From DATBGO01 sp050011895 (GTDB lineage Bacteria > Actinomycetota > Actinomycetes > Streptosporangiales > Streptosporangiaceae), in contig JBEKIF010000049.1 of the NCBI GenBank assembly GCA_050011895.1, positions 1-36,350 on the forward strand: a stretch of 36,350 nucleotides of DNA. The letters are read 5' to 3'. Shown here one piece after another: positions 25,445 through 32,926 of this stretch. Positions within the stretch are counted from its first letter, which is position 1; each line of letters opens with the position of its first letter. The position numbers and the translations under genes are program-made. Below the pieces are notes generated by a model, which was not told where the DNA came from, searched no databases, and saw only the letters and a list, made by a program, of their open reading frames with translations.

Positions 25445-28400
25445 GTGACGTTCGATACCAGCCGGTCGACCTTCGACCCATGGAACGACTACTCGGCTGT
25501 CGTCATGGAGCAGGGGCGAGTCCAGCTCGACTCTGACTGGAATGAATGGCTCGCGGAAATCTCCCGTCGGACGCGGGCCGGCACGCTCGACCTGGTTGGC
25601 CGGGCCGCCTATCCGCCGACCACGCCGTTCGCGTTTCAGGTCACTGCCTCGGTGACCGGGACGACGAACTCGCTGTCGATCGGGCGGGGCCGGATGTACG
25701 TTGACGGCCTGCTCGCGGAGAACCACGGCACCCGCGCTTCGGCAGCATGGGATCCGGCACTGGCCGAACTGTCGGGGTCCCCCCAGCCGCCGCCCGCCAC
25801 CGATACCGACCCTGTCGACTTCACCGCTCAGCCGTACGCGCCTGGCGCCACCGTACCCACCGGCAACGGTGCGTACCTGGCGTACCTGGACGTGTGGACG
25901 CGCCCGGTCACCTGGCTCGAGGACACCGACCTCGTGGACAAGGCGGTAGCGGTCGACACCACAGGCCGGCTCCAGACAGTCTGGCAGGTCAGGCTCCTCC
26001 CGGTGCCGGGCGGCAGCACCTGGTCGTGCGCCACGCCGGATTCCGACATCCCGTATCCGTCCGCCTCGGCTGGCCAGCTCACCACGGCGGTCATCCCCAA
26101 CCCGTCGGCCGGCCCGTGCTGCCTGACGGACGACACCGGCTATACGGGACTGGAGAACCAGAACTACCGCGTGGAGATCCACCAGGGCGGATCCGGCAGC
26201 GACACCGCGAACCTGAGCGGCGCCACCTTCAAGTGGTCTCGCGACAACGGCTCCGTCAGCACCGGCGTGACCTCGATCGCCAGCGCCACGAACACCCTCA
26301 ACGAGCCGGCCAGCCAGCTCACAGTCCTCAGCCTCGGCCGGGACCAGGTCCTGGGCCTCTCGCCCGGCGATTGGATCGAGATCCTGGACGATGCGCACCA
26401 GCTCAACGGGCAGCCGGGTGAGCTCCACCAGATCGACAGCATCGACGTGTCCAGCCGGACCATCACGCTCACCGCGACGCTGTCCGCCAGCTTTCCCGTC
26501 GGTCAGCCGGCGCTCAACAGCCACACCCGGATCGTGCGCTGGGACCAATCCGGCAAGGTCTACGAGCAGGATGGCACCACCGTCTGGTGGGATCTCGGCG
26601 CGGCCGGCAGCAACGGCACCATCCCGATGCCCGGACAGGACACGACGCTGATCCTCGAAAGTGGCGTCACGGTCACCTTCAGCCTCAGCACGCCGACGGG
26701 CGCCTTCAACGCCGCGGACTTCTGGACGTTCGCGGCCCGCGCCGCCGACGGCTCCGTGCAGGAGCTCGCCGCCGCGCCACCGCAGGGCATCCAGCACCAC
26801 TACACGAAGTTGTCCATCGTTACCTTCACGTCCCCGCCCAGCTACCCCGACTGCCGTACCCCCTTTCCGTCCGGCGGCGCTGACTGTGACTGCTGCTGCA
26901 CCTGCACGGTGGGTGACGGAGTCGTCAGCACCGGCAAATTCTCCTCGATCCAGGCGGCGATCAACTCGCTGCCTTCGACCGGCGGCGAGGTGTGCATAGG
27001 TGCTGGCCGGTACTTCGAGAACGTCGTTATCAGGAACGCCGCTGACGTCGTCGTCCACGGCTGTGGCCGGCAGACGCGCATCGCCTCAGCGTCCCTGGGC
27101 GGCGACGCTGGTGTCGAGGTTACGTCCGCCGGAGCGAGTGGCATGAACGCCGTCATCAGCGTCGTGGGCTCCTCGCACATCGAGCTGCGGTCCTTGGCTG
27201 TGGAAGCCGCCGACGCCGAGGTCGGAGTTCTGCTGGACCGGGCGGGCGCCCAGGAGGTTCAGGCTCAGGTTCAGGCTCGGACAGCGGGTTTCAAGAGTGC
27301 GGTTGTGCTGCTTGACCCCGGCGACACGGATATCACCCTGGACGACCTCGTCATCGCCGCGTCCACGCGGCCGGCCATCCTCGCCCTCGAGGTCACCTTG
27401 TTGCGGATCACTGGGAACCGTGTCGCAACGAAGGACGTGCGAAGCCTCTGGCCGGCTGTCTCAGTCAGAGGGAACGAGATCCACATCGAGCACAACTGGG
27501 TGGGTCTGCAGGACGCCGCGCTGGCGCGCGCCTGGCTGCCGGCCAGCGTCATCAGTGATCTCCCCCCCGGGCTCGAGCCCGAGCTTACCGCTGCTGATGT
27601 CGAGGCGACCGACGTGACCGAACTGCCGCTCGCGCCGGCCGGCATCCAGATCGCCGGTCCGTCCCAGGACGTCTTCGTGATCGAGAACGAGATAGAAGGA
27701 GGCCGGCGCAACGGCATCACCCTCGGCAGCCTCGTTCTCCTGGACGCGGACGGGAGCGAGAGCAGCACGCTGGTCGGCATCCTCCCCGTCGAGGAAGACG
27801 AGTGCAGCACTAGCGGTACGCTTCAACTGCCGCCCACCAGTTCGACTGGGCAATCCCTGGGAGCCGGCGGCCTGCTGAGCAACATCCAGATCGACCGCAA
27901 CCGCATCCGGAACATGGGGCTGTGCGGCATTGGGCCGGTCGGGTTCTTCGACCTCGAGCAGACGCTGGAAGTCATCAGCATCGAGAACCTCGCCATCACC
28001 GGCAACGAAATCTCGAGCACCCTGCTCAGCCCGCTCACCCCGTCGGGCAACACGACCTTCGGATACGGAGCGATCTGCGTCGCCGACGTCGATGACCTGG
28101 TCGTGCGCGACAACATCGTCACCGACTTCGGGGCGACATTGTCTGCCGAGGTCAGCGGGATCTTCGTCCTGCACGCCGAGATGGCCGAGATCAGCCGCAA
28201 CCAGGTACTGCAGCCCGGCGCGTGGACGTCAGGCACGGAAACACAGGCGGCCGCCGGTCTCCGGGCCGGCATCATGCTCCTGGCGGTCACGCCACCTGCT
28301 CTTCCCGCGGTCGAGTCAGACACCAGCGCGCTCATCGCTCCGCTGTACCAGCCGGGCGTGCCCGCCGTGCGAGTCGAACATAACGTCGTGCAAGTAGCCG

Positions 28401-28996
28401 TCGGCGAGGCGCTCGAGATTGTGGGACTCGGTCCGTTCTCGGTGGTCAACAACAGCCTAAGCTCGGGCGGCACCGTATTGCTGGCAGGCACCTCGCCCGC
28501 CGTGACCGTCATGATCCTGAACCTCGGCGCCGCGGTGGGTGTCAACGAAACGGCACTCTTCTCCGGACTCCAGAACGCGCCGACCTCAAATCTGGCTGGC
28601 CGGTCGAGGTTGACGGCGCCATCCAGCGGGGCCGTCATCTTCACAAATAACATCTGTCAGCTCGAGACGCGCGCCGGATACCAGCCTGGCTTCGCCTCCG
28701 TGCTCGTCGGCAGCCTCGATCACGTGCTGTTCGGCGACAACTCCTGCTGGGAAGACGGGCTGCGGGCCAACACCGAGGTCGACGTGCTCGTCCTCGCCCG
28801 CACGGTTCAGGTGACGAGCAACCGCTTCCAGGAGAACTTCCAGGCGAACATCGGGGAGATCCAGACCTCCGTTTTCGGGTCCTGCCTCAGCATCGGTCTG
28901 GCGAATATCACGGCCCAGAACATCTCCGACAACACGATCTATGCAATCGCCCCGGCCACCACACTGGTCGACAGCTCGAACCTCGTTGCCCCCTGA
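25445..28996 (+). CDS. DUF6519/right-handed beta-helix protein, tail-fibre candidate
   Basis: 1183 aa, GTG at 25445 with AGGAG about 7 bp upstream. Residues 1-60 carry the DUF6519-type start FDPWNDYSAVVMEQGRVQLD with SDWNEWLAEISRRTR. Residues 60-470 are beta-rich. A Cys cluster (DCDCCCTC, residues 480-487) precedes a pectate-lyase-like beta-helix that begins SIQAAINSLPSTGGEVCIGA and runs to the end with many Asn-rich rungs (HIELRSLAVEAADAEV, VFVIENEIEGGRRNGITLGS, LAITGNEISSTL, FTNNICQLET). Such helices bind or cleave polysaccharides in phage tailspikes. No catalytic residues can be assigned by eye. Inference: receptor-binding or surface-exposed fibre. Confidence 0.8.
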   Translation: MTFDTSRSTFDPWNDYSAVVMEQGRVQLDSDWNEWLAEISRRTRAGTLDLVGRAAYPPTTPFAFQVTASVTGTTNSLSIGRGRMYVDGLLAENHGTRASAAWDPALAELSGSPQPPPATDTDPVDFTAQPYAPGATVPTGNGAYLAYLDVWTRPVTWLEDTDLVDKAVAVDTTGRLQTVWQVRLLPVPGGSTWSCATPDSDIPYPSASAGQLTTAVIPNPSAGPCCLTDDTGYTGLENQNYRVEIHQGGSGSDTANLSGATFKWSRDNGSVSTGVTSIASATNTLNEPASQLTVLSLGRDQVLGLSPGDWIEILDDAHQLNGQPGELHQIDSIDVSSRTITLTATLSASFPVGQPALNSHTRIVRWDQSGKVYEQDGTTVWWDLGAAGSNGTIPMPGQDTTLILESGVTVTFSLSTPTGAFNAADFWTFAARAADGSVQELAAAPPQGIQHHYTKLSIVTFTSPPSYPDCRTPFPSGGADCDCCCTCTVGDGVVSTGKFSSIQAAINSLPSTGGEVCIGAGRYFENVVIRNAADVVVHGCGRQTRIASASLGGDAGVEVTSAGASGMNAVISVVGSSHIELRSLAVEAADAEVGVLLDRAGAQEVQAQVQARTAGFKSAVVLLDPGDTDITLDDLVIAASTRPAILALEVTLLRITGNRVATKDVRSLWPAVSVRGNEIHIEHNWVGLQDAALARAWLPASVISDLPPGLEPELTAADVEATDVTELPLAPAGIQIAGPSQDVFVIENEIEGGRRNGITLGSLVLLDADGSESSTLVGILPVEEDECSTSGTLQLPPTSSTGQSLGAGGLLSNIQIDRNRIRNMGLCGIGPVGFFDLEQTLEVISIENLAITGNEISSTLLSPLTPSGNTTFGYGAICVADVDDLVVRDNIVTDFGATLSAEVSGIFVLHAEMAEISRNQVLQPGAWTSGTETQAAAGLRAGIMLLAVTPPALPAVESDTSALIAPLYQPGVPAVRVEHNVVQVAVGEALEIVGLGPFSVVNNSLSSGGTVLLAGTSPAVTVMILNLGAAVGVNETALFSGLQNAPTSNLAGRSRLTAPSSGAVIFTNNICQLETRAGYQPGFASVLVGSLDHVLFGDNSCWEDGLRANTEVDVLVLARTVQVTSNRFQENFQANIGEIQTSVFGSCLSIGLANITAQNISDNTIYAIAPATTLVDSSNLVAP

Positions 28997-29038
28997 CCTT
29001 GACCATCTTCACGGGCAGCCCAGAAAGGCGGTAGAGCG

Positions 29039-30319
29039 ATGACGACGAGACCCAAGGCGGCGGCCAAGGGCACGGCCCCCGGGGTGGCCGACGGCAGCCT
29101 GGCCTCGGCCCTCAGCACGGTCGACACCCAGGCAACTCAGCGCCTCACCACTCTCGGGCTGGTCTACCAGGCCCGGCAATCTCGCCTGACCCGCAGCGCG
29201 GCCGGCATCACGGCACAGCAAGGTTCCGACTCGGCGCAGGCAACAGCCGCCGAGGCGGCGGTGGCAGCCGCCAAGATGACAGCCGCCCGCCTCGCTGTCG
29301 TCCAGCAGCAGGTCACCACAGCGGCGCCCACCGTCGCCGCCTCCGGTTGGGCGCTCCACGGCCGCGTGTACACCGCCCAACTGGAACCGGCCGTTGGCTA
29401 CTGCGTCTTCCTCGCCGACGCCCAGAACGCGTACTACTCGCCCACCGGGTTCGCCTACACAGACAGCACGGGATACTTCCAGCTCACGCATCCGGGGACA
29501 GCAACACAACCCGGCAAACCGGCCGGTAAGGCGCAGCCCGACACTGCCGTTCCGCCGCCCGCACTCTACGCCGAGATCACGAATCCGAACGGCCAGCCCG
29601 TCTCCCTCAGCACCACAGCGCTTGCGCCGGCACTGGGCACAGCGACATACCAAACCTTCTCATTGTCCCCGGGGGCGCAGCCCCTCGGCGACCCTCCGTC
29701 GGCGATCCGTGCCATCGCCTTCCCGCCGCAGTCCAGGCATGGGACCGGGCCGGTCCACACAGGCATCACGACGACCGCGCCGAAGCAGGAGGCCGCCAAG
29801 CCGACCGCGCCGAAGCAGGAGGCCGCCGAGCCGCCCGCGCCGAAGCAGGAGGCCCCCGAGCCGCCGGCGCCCGCTGCCCCGGAAGACGCTGCGCCGGCTG
29901 CCCCGGTGGCCGCGGAGCCGCCCGCGTCGCCCGCGCCGGCTGCCCCGGAAGGCGCTTCGCCGACAGCCCTGACCGAGATCGTGCCGGGCGTCCCGACAAC
30001 ACCGCCGCTTCGGGTCCGCGTGACCAACAGCGTCGACGAGGGTCGGTCGTTCGCCCTGGACCCAGGCGAGCTGACCATCGGGCGCGAGGTAGGCTCGGCG
30101 ATTCTGCTCCAGGGCAGCGGTGTCTCGCACAATCATGCCCTGCTTCGGGTGCACGGCGATGACGTGACCATCGAGGACCTGCGCTCCACCAACGGGACCA
30201 ACGTCAACGGCGTGGCCATCGACCGCCAGACTGACCTCGCGCCCGGTGACCTGATCGACGTCGGCGGCGTCCAACTGGTAGTCGAGCATAACCAGGTGAC
30301 CAGTCCCGACGAATCATGA
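29039..30319 (+). CDS. Ala/Pro-linker protein with C-terminal FHA domain
   Basis: 426 aa, ATG 29039. Residues 1-100 are Ala-rich and helical. Residues about 100-220 look like a beta-sandwich of the carboxypeptidase-regulatory type (GWALHGRVYTAQLEPAVGY, FAYTDSTGYFQLTHPG). Residues 240-320 are Ala/Pro/Lys/Glu repeats. The end is an FHA domain, with LTIGREVGSAILLQ (Gly348-Arg349), SGVSHNHALLRV (Ser363-His364) and LRSTNGTNVNGV (Asn385-Gly386), the canonical phosphothreonine-binding residues all present. FHA proteins control type VI secretion assembly through threonine phosphorylation. Here the gene closes the eCIS operon, so an analogous regulator or an adaptor is plausible. No kinase or phosphatase gene is in the window. 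Its stop overlaps a possible downstream start (ATGA at 30316-30319). Confidence 0.9.
   Translation: MTTRPKAAAKGTAPGVADGSLASALSTVDTQATQRLTTLGLVYQARQSRLTRSAAGITAQQGSDSAQATAAEAAVAAAKMTAARLAVVQQQVTTAAPTVAASGWALHGRVYTAQLEPAVGYCVFLADAQNAYYSPTGFAYTDSTGYFQLTHPGTATQPGKPAGKAQPDTAVPPPALYAEITNPNGQPVSLSTTALAPALGTATYQTFSLSPGAQPLGDPPSAIRAIAFPPQSRHGTGPVHTGITTTAPKQEAAKPTAPKQEAAEPPAPKQEAPEPPAPAAPEDAAPAAPVAAEPPASPAPAAPEGASPTALTEIVPGVPTTPPLRVRVTNSVDEGRSFALDPGELTIGREVGSAILLQGSGVSHNHALLRVHGDDVTIEDLRSTNGTNVNGVAIDRQTDLAPGDLIDVGGVQLVVEHNQVTSPDES
29777..29866 (+). repeat. 30-bp tandem repeats encoding APKQEAAEPP-type units
   Basis: Three in-frame 30-bp units at 29777, 29807 and 29837 encode APKQEAAKPT, APKQEAAEPP and APKQEAPEPP in the linker before the FHA domain. 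Confidence 0.85.
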
Positions 30320-30530
30320 CCATCGGACAGTTCGTGCGAGCCTTCTCAGTACGACATGAATCGCCGTCGGGCACCCCGCCTGCCACCTGCGGGCCATCCC
30401 GGTCATCGAGGTTGACGGCAACCTGCTCGGCGTCGACGGGGCCACCTGGAACTGGAACATCGCTGATGATGCGATAGAATCCTTGTACAATGCCCCGCAG
30501 GGGAAATCCAGGCGGGTGTGTATTCATTGA
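30316..30530 (+). pseudogene. Possible frameshifted gene remnant coupled to the FHA gene
   Basis: An ATG (30316) overlaps the FHA stop in the ATGA manner used throughout the operon, and its frame runs 53 codons to a TAG at 30475. A different frame (30360-30530) reads HLRAIPVIEVDGNLLGVDGA then TWNWNIADDAIESLYNAPQG, which looks like genuine protein but has no start codon and is preceded by a TGA. A single frameshift would join the two. I recognise no family. It is either a decayed last gene of the operon or chance. Confidence 0.35.
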
Positions 30531-30841
30531 CGCCGATCTGGCAGGCGCGTTCGACAAGACAGCGTGAGCACAACAAGCCAGCTTCCTCAGCCGCGCCAGC
30601 GGCTTTACCGAAAGCCCCACAAAATCTGTATAACACGAGCCTAAACGCGCGGTCCACGCATGGCACAAGGCCGGTTACAGTCAACGCACCATCGCCCGCA
30701 ACGTCAACATCGCCCGCCGCATGAGGAAGCGCATGCTCCGCCGGTCCAAATGCTCCGAGTCATCGTCTTTGGAAAGATTCTCCTCCTGCGCGTGGTGTTG
30801 GCGCCATTGCGGTGGTCGACTCGCGGCGTTAGATTTGGTGG
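30531..30841. other. Intergenic region with a helix-turn-helix-like mobile-element fragment
   Basis: No intact gene. At about 30655-30730 a plus-strand frame reads HAWHKAGYSQRTIARNVNIA followed by RRMRKR. It resembles the N-terminal helix-turn-helix of IS transposases (the pattern AG.S.R.IAR.L.I.R). It has no start codon of its own and runs into unrelated sequence, so it is at most a scrap of another mobile element. Confidence 0.35.
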
Positions 30842-32080
30842 GTGTTCGCTCGCGCACCGCAGTCACAGCGGCGTCCATCGGTCGACAAGCTTCGCTCGGC
30901 TCCGACGCGGCGGGAAGGCGCGCCGGGCCGCGACGGTGGGAGACCGCTCGGAGAGGCCGAGCGAGCCTCCCACGAGCGCGCTTTCGGACACGACCTGTCG
31001 AGCGTCCGGATCCATACCGACGCGGGGGCCGCGAAATTCACGGCCCACCTAGCAGCGCAGGCGGTCACGATTGGCAACGACATCTACTTCGGCCCGCTTG
31101 CGTACGTACCCGGGACGCCCGTCGGAAAGCGCCTGCTCGCGCATGAGCTCGCGCATGTCATCCAGCAGCGGGGTGGCGACGGTCACCCTGGCGGGCCTGT
31201 TCATCCCGAGCGCGCAGCGACGCGGGCCGCGGACGAGGCCTCCCGCGACGGCATCGTCCGGTTCGGGCTCCGAGGCGCGCCGGTCGCGCCCGCCCGGCAG
31301 CCGCAGTCGTGGGCGGCCGCGGTGACCGCGGCGCGTGCGGAGACTGACCCCGCGAGGCGCCGAGCCGCCATGCTGGCGCTGCTTCAGAGGGCGCTTCCCG
31401 GGCGCACCGTTCGCCTCGCCGGGACGAGCTCGCCGGCGGCGGTCGACCCTGCGGACTACCAGCCGACGCCGACGATCAACTTCGACGAGGGGCTGAACGC
31501 GAAACAGAGGTGGCGGTCGAACCAGATCCTCTCCAGTGAGGTCGGCTACACGTTCCAGGCGACGATGGGTGGCATCCAGCGGGCGTACTCCATCCTCGGT
31601 CCACGCGCGCTAGACACCGGCCACGAGGAGACTGGGGTCCAGCTCTACGCGGACCACGAGCTGTTCCACGCCACGCATCCGGCCGCGCCGACCGTTTCGA
31701 AAGCCGACGACGAGGTTGCCGCATGGACCGACACGTTCACGCAATACTTTCTCCGGACATACATCACGCGCGAGACCTGGCGTCCACTGATCGACTACTA
31801 CGAGGGTGCGTCCCCCGGGGCCCAAGCAGCTTCGCTCACCTCGCTGGTCACGTTCGTCCAGGGGCTGTCGACCGCGCCGGCGCAGCCGCGGAGCGAGCAC
31901 GACAGGTTCGTTCACTGGCTCCGTCGGCGCCTACAGGATCCAGAAACACAGACCAAACGGCTGATCGTGGACCTGAGCGCGAAGCTCCTGATCACCGCAA
32001 CGGCGCCGAGCTCCAGTGCGTCGTCGTCCGGGGGGTCCGCTGTGCCGCCCGCGCACTCCGGCGCGTCCGGAACACCGTAG
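30842..32080 (+). CDS. DUF4157-domain protein 2 with second HExxH motif, candidate eCIS effector
   Basis: 412 aa, GTG start; the ribosome site is weak and the exact start is uncertain. Residues about 30-108 form the DUF4157 domain (ERAFGHDLSSVRIHTDAGA, then LLAHELAHVIQQ with His101, Glu102, His105). Residues about 150-380 are a separate globular domain with a second zincin-type motif, LYADHELFHATHP (His272, Glu273, His276), and an acidic candidate third ligand, Glu291 in ADDEVAAW, 15 residues on. It ends in a Ser/Ala-rich tail. DUF4157 marks eCIS cargo, so the C-terminal domain may be a delivered metallopeptidase. This is inference from motifs. The gene lies just inside the right-hand IS border, about 520 bp from the end of the FHA gene. 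Confidence 0.75.
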   Translation: MFARAPQSQRRPSVDKLRSAPTRREGAPGRDGGRPLGEAERASHERAFGHDLSSVRIHTDAGAAKFTAHLAAQAVTIGNDIYFGPLAYVPGTPVGKRLLAHELAHVIQQRGGDGHPGGPVHPERAATRAADEASRDGIVRFGLRGAPVAPARQPQSWAAAVTAARAETDPARRRAAMLALLQRALPGRTVRLAGTSSPAAVDPADYQPTPTINFDEGLNAKQRWRSNQILSSEVGYTFQATMGGIQRAYSILGPRALDTGHEETGVQLYADHELFHATHPAAPTVSKADDEVAAWTDTFTQYFLRTYITRETWRPLIDYYEGASPGAQAASLTSLVTFVQGLSTAPAQPRSEHDRFVHWLRRRLQDPETQTKRLIVDLSAKLLITATAPSSSASSSGGSAVPPAHSGASGTP

Positions 32081-32135
32081 GCGATCCCGGGCTGCGACCG
32101 GGGCGTGTCCCGCTCGAAAATAGGATTGGGCCGGT

Positions 32136-32147
32136 GACCTGCAGGTC
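32136..32147. repeat. 12-bp perfect palindrome GACCTGCAGGTC
   Basis: Lies between DUF4157 gene 2 and the IS remnants, eight bases from the stop codon (32155-32157, minus) of a transposase C-terminal fragment. It could be part of an IS end or an incidental site. Confidence 0.4.
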
Positions 32148-32154
32148 TTCCGGG

Positions 32155-32235
32155 TCAGGCGGCGTGCGTGTACTCGTTGATCAGGCCGCCCAGGACGGGT
32201 TTTCGGCGGATTTGCTGTCTGTCGATGTCGGTCGG
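32155..32235 (-). pseudogene. C-terminal scrap of a related IS transposase, minus strand
   Basis: The minus strand reads RRKPVLGGLINEYTHAA and a TGA at 32155-32157. This is the C-terminus of a transposase of the same family but a different subtype (compare GGLINEYRLVA at 32425-32457). Upstream of it the frame becomes the reverse complement of the plus-strand fragment, so only about 25 codons survive. Confidence 0.6.
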
Positions 32236-32250
32236 GGTGGCGCGGGCAGC

Positions 32251-32457
32251 GACAGGTTCCTCGTCTGGAACCAGGCCCATCTGCGGCAGATCCTGAACCA
32301 GTACGAGACCCACCACAACCAGCACCGGCCTCACCGTTTCCTGTACGGCGCGGCACCACTGAAACCACTGCCCGAACCAGTCGATCTTGAGCAGTACTGC
32401 GTCCGAAGACAGGCTCGCGTCGGTGGCCTGATCAACGAGTATCGCCTGGTCGCGTGA
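32251..32457 (+). pseudogene. C-terminal fragment of IS transposase, copy 3
   Basis: Open for 68 codons: FLVWNQAHLRQILNQYETHH, NQHRPHRFLYGAAPLKPLPE, then VGGLINEYRLVA and TGA. This is the C-terminal quarter of the same transposase as copies 1 and 2, including the end of the integrase core. Everything upstream is missing. The IS terminal repeat follows at 32461-32483. Confidence 0.85.
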
Positions 32458-32460
32458 GGC

Positions 32461-32483
32461 GGATGAGGTTCTCGGCACCCACA
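32461..32483 (+). repeat. Terminal inverted repeat at transposase 3' end, IS copy 3
   Basis: GGATGAGGTTCTCGGCACCC followed by ACA, the same outward-reading end as at 591-613, with a few changes. It lies three bases after the transposase stop. Together with 5484-5505 it gives the eCIS segment matching, oppositely oriented IS ends at its outer borders. Confidence 0.7.
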
Positions 32484-32926
32484 GGCCGCGAGTCCCGCAT
32501 CCGGCACCGCCGTCAGCAGTTCGTGCGCAGCCGCCCGGTCGGCGGCGAAGTTGCCTCTTCCGCCCAGATGCTAATCACATATTTGGCTGGTAATCACACT
32601 TGCGGACCCGAGCGCGGTTATGTGACGTCAGCTTGATCGGGTCCCGGAGCAGGCAGGACCTTTGCCTGCAGGAAGGGGGACCATCGGCCGCTGGCAGCCG
32701 ACGTTCCCCCTTCTGCGTGCCGCCTGTGGTATCCCCGTTGCGGCTTTTTGGCCTCACCTTGGCTCGACCCCTCTGCGGGCCACGTAGGGGCCACAGTGCA
32801 GCAGTCCACTAACTCAGAGCCTTCGTTCCCGATCATTTCCGCCAGCTCTTCGACGTCGCCGAGAGCGGTGAGATCACCAGGCCGTCCAGGTACGTCACGC
32901 TGGTATCTCATGCCCCGGGTCCCGGA
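32484..32926. other. Intergenic region right of the IS border
   Basis: About 440 bp. A minus-strand frame (32618-32911) begins MRYQRDVPGRPGDLTALGDV and could hold a degraded peptide, but its second half covers a strong hairpin and is not convincing. No RNA gene was recognised. Confidence 0.35.
32668..32716. terminator. Strong imperfect hairpin, possible terminator or mobile-element end
   Basis: GCAGGAAGGGGGA (32668-32680) pairs with TCCCCCTTCTGC (32705-32716) across a 24-nt loop that itself contains CGGC...GCCG. A smaller stem AGGCA/TGCCT (32651-32667) directly precedes it. There is no U-tract on either side. It could terminate transcription entering from the lipoprotein gene (minus strand) or from the left. 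Confidence 0.4.

Noticed and set aside
25040..27058. 672-codon minus-strand frame opposite the fibre genes
   Set aside because: Antisense to two well-supported genes, with Gly/Arg/Asp-rich low-information sequence and no recognisable domain.
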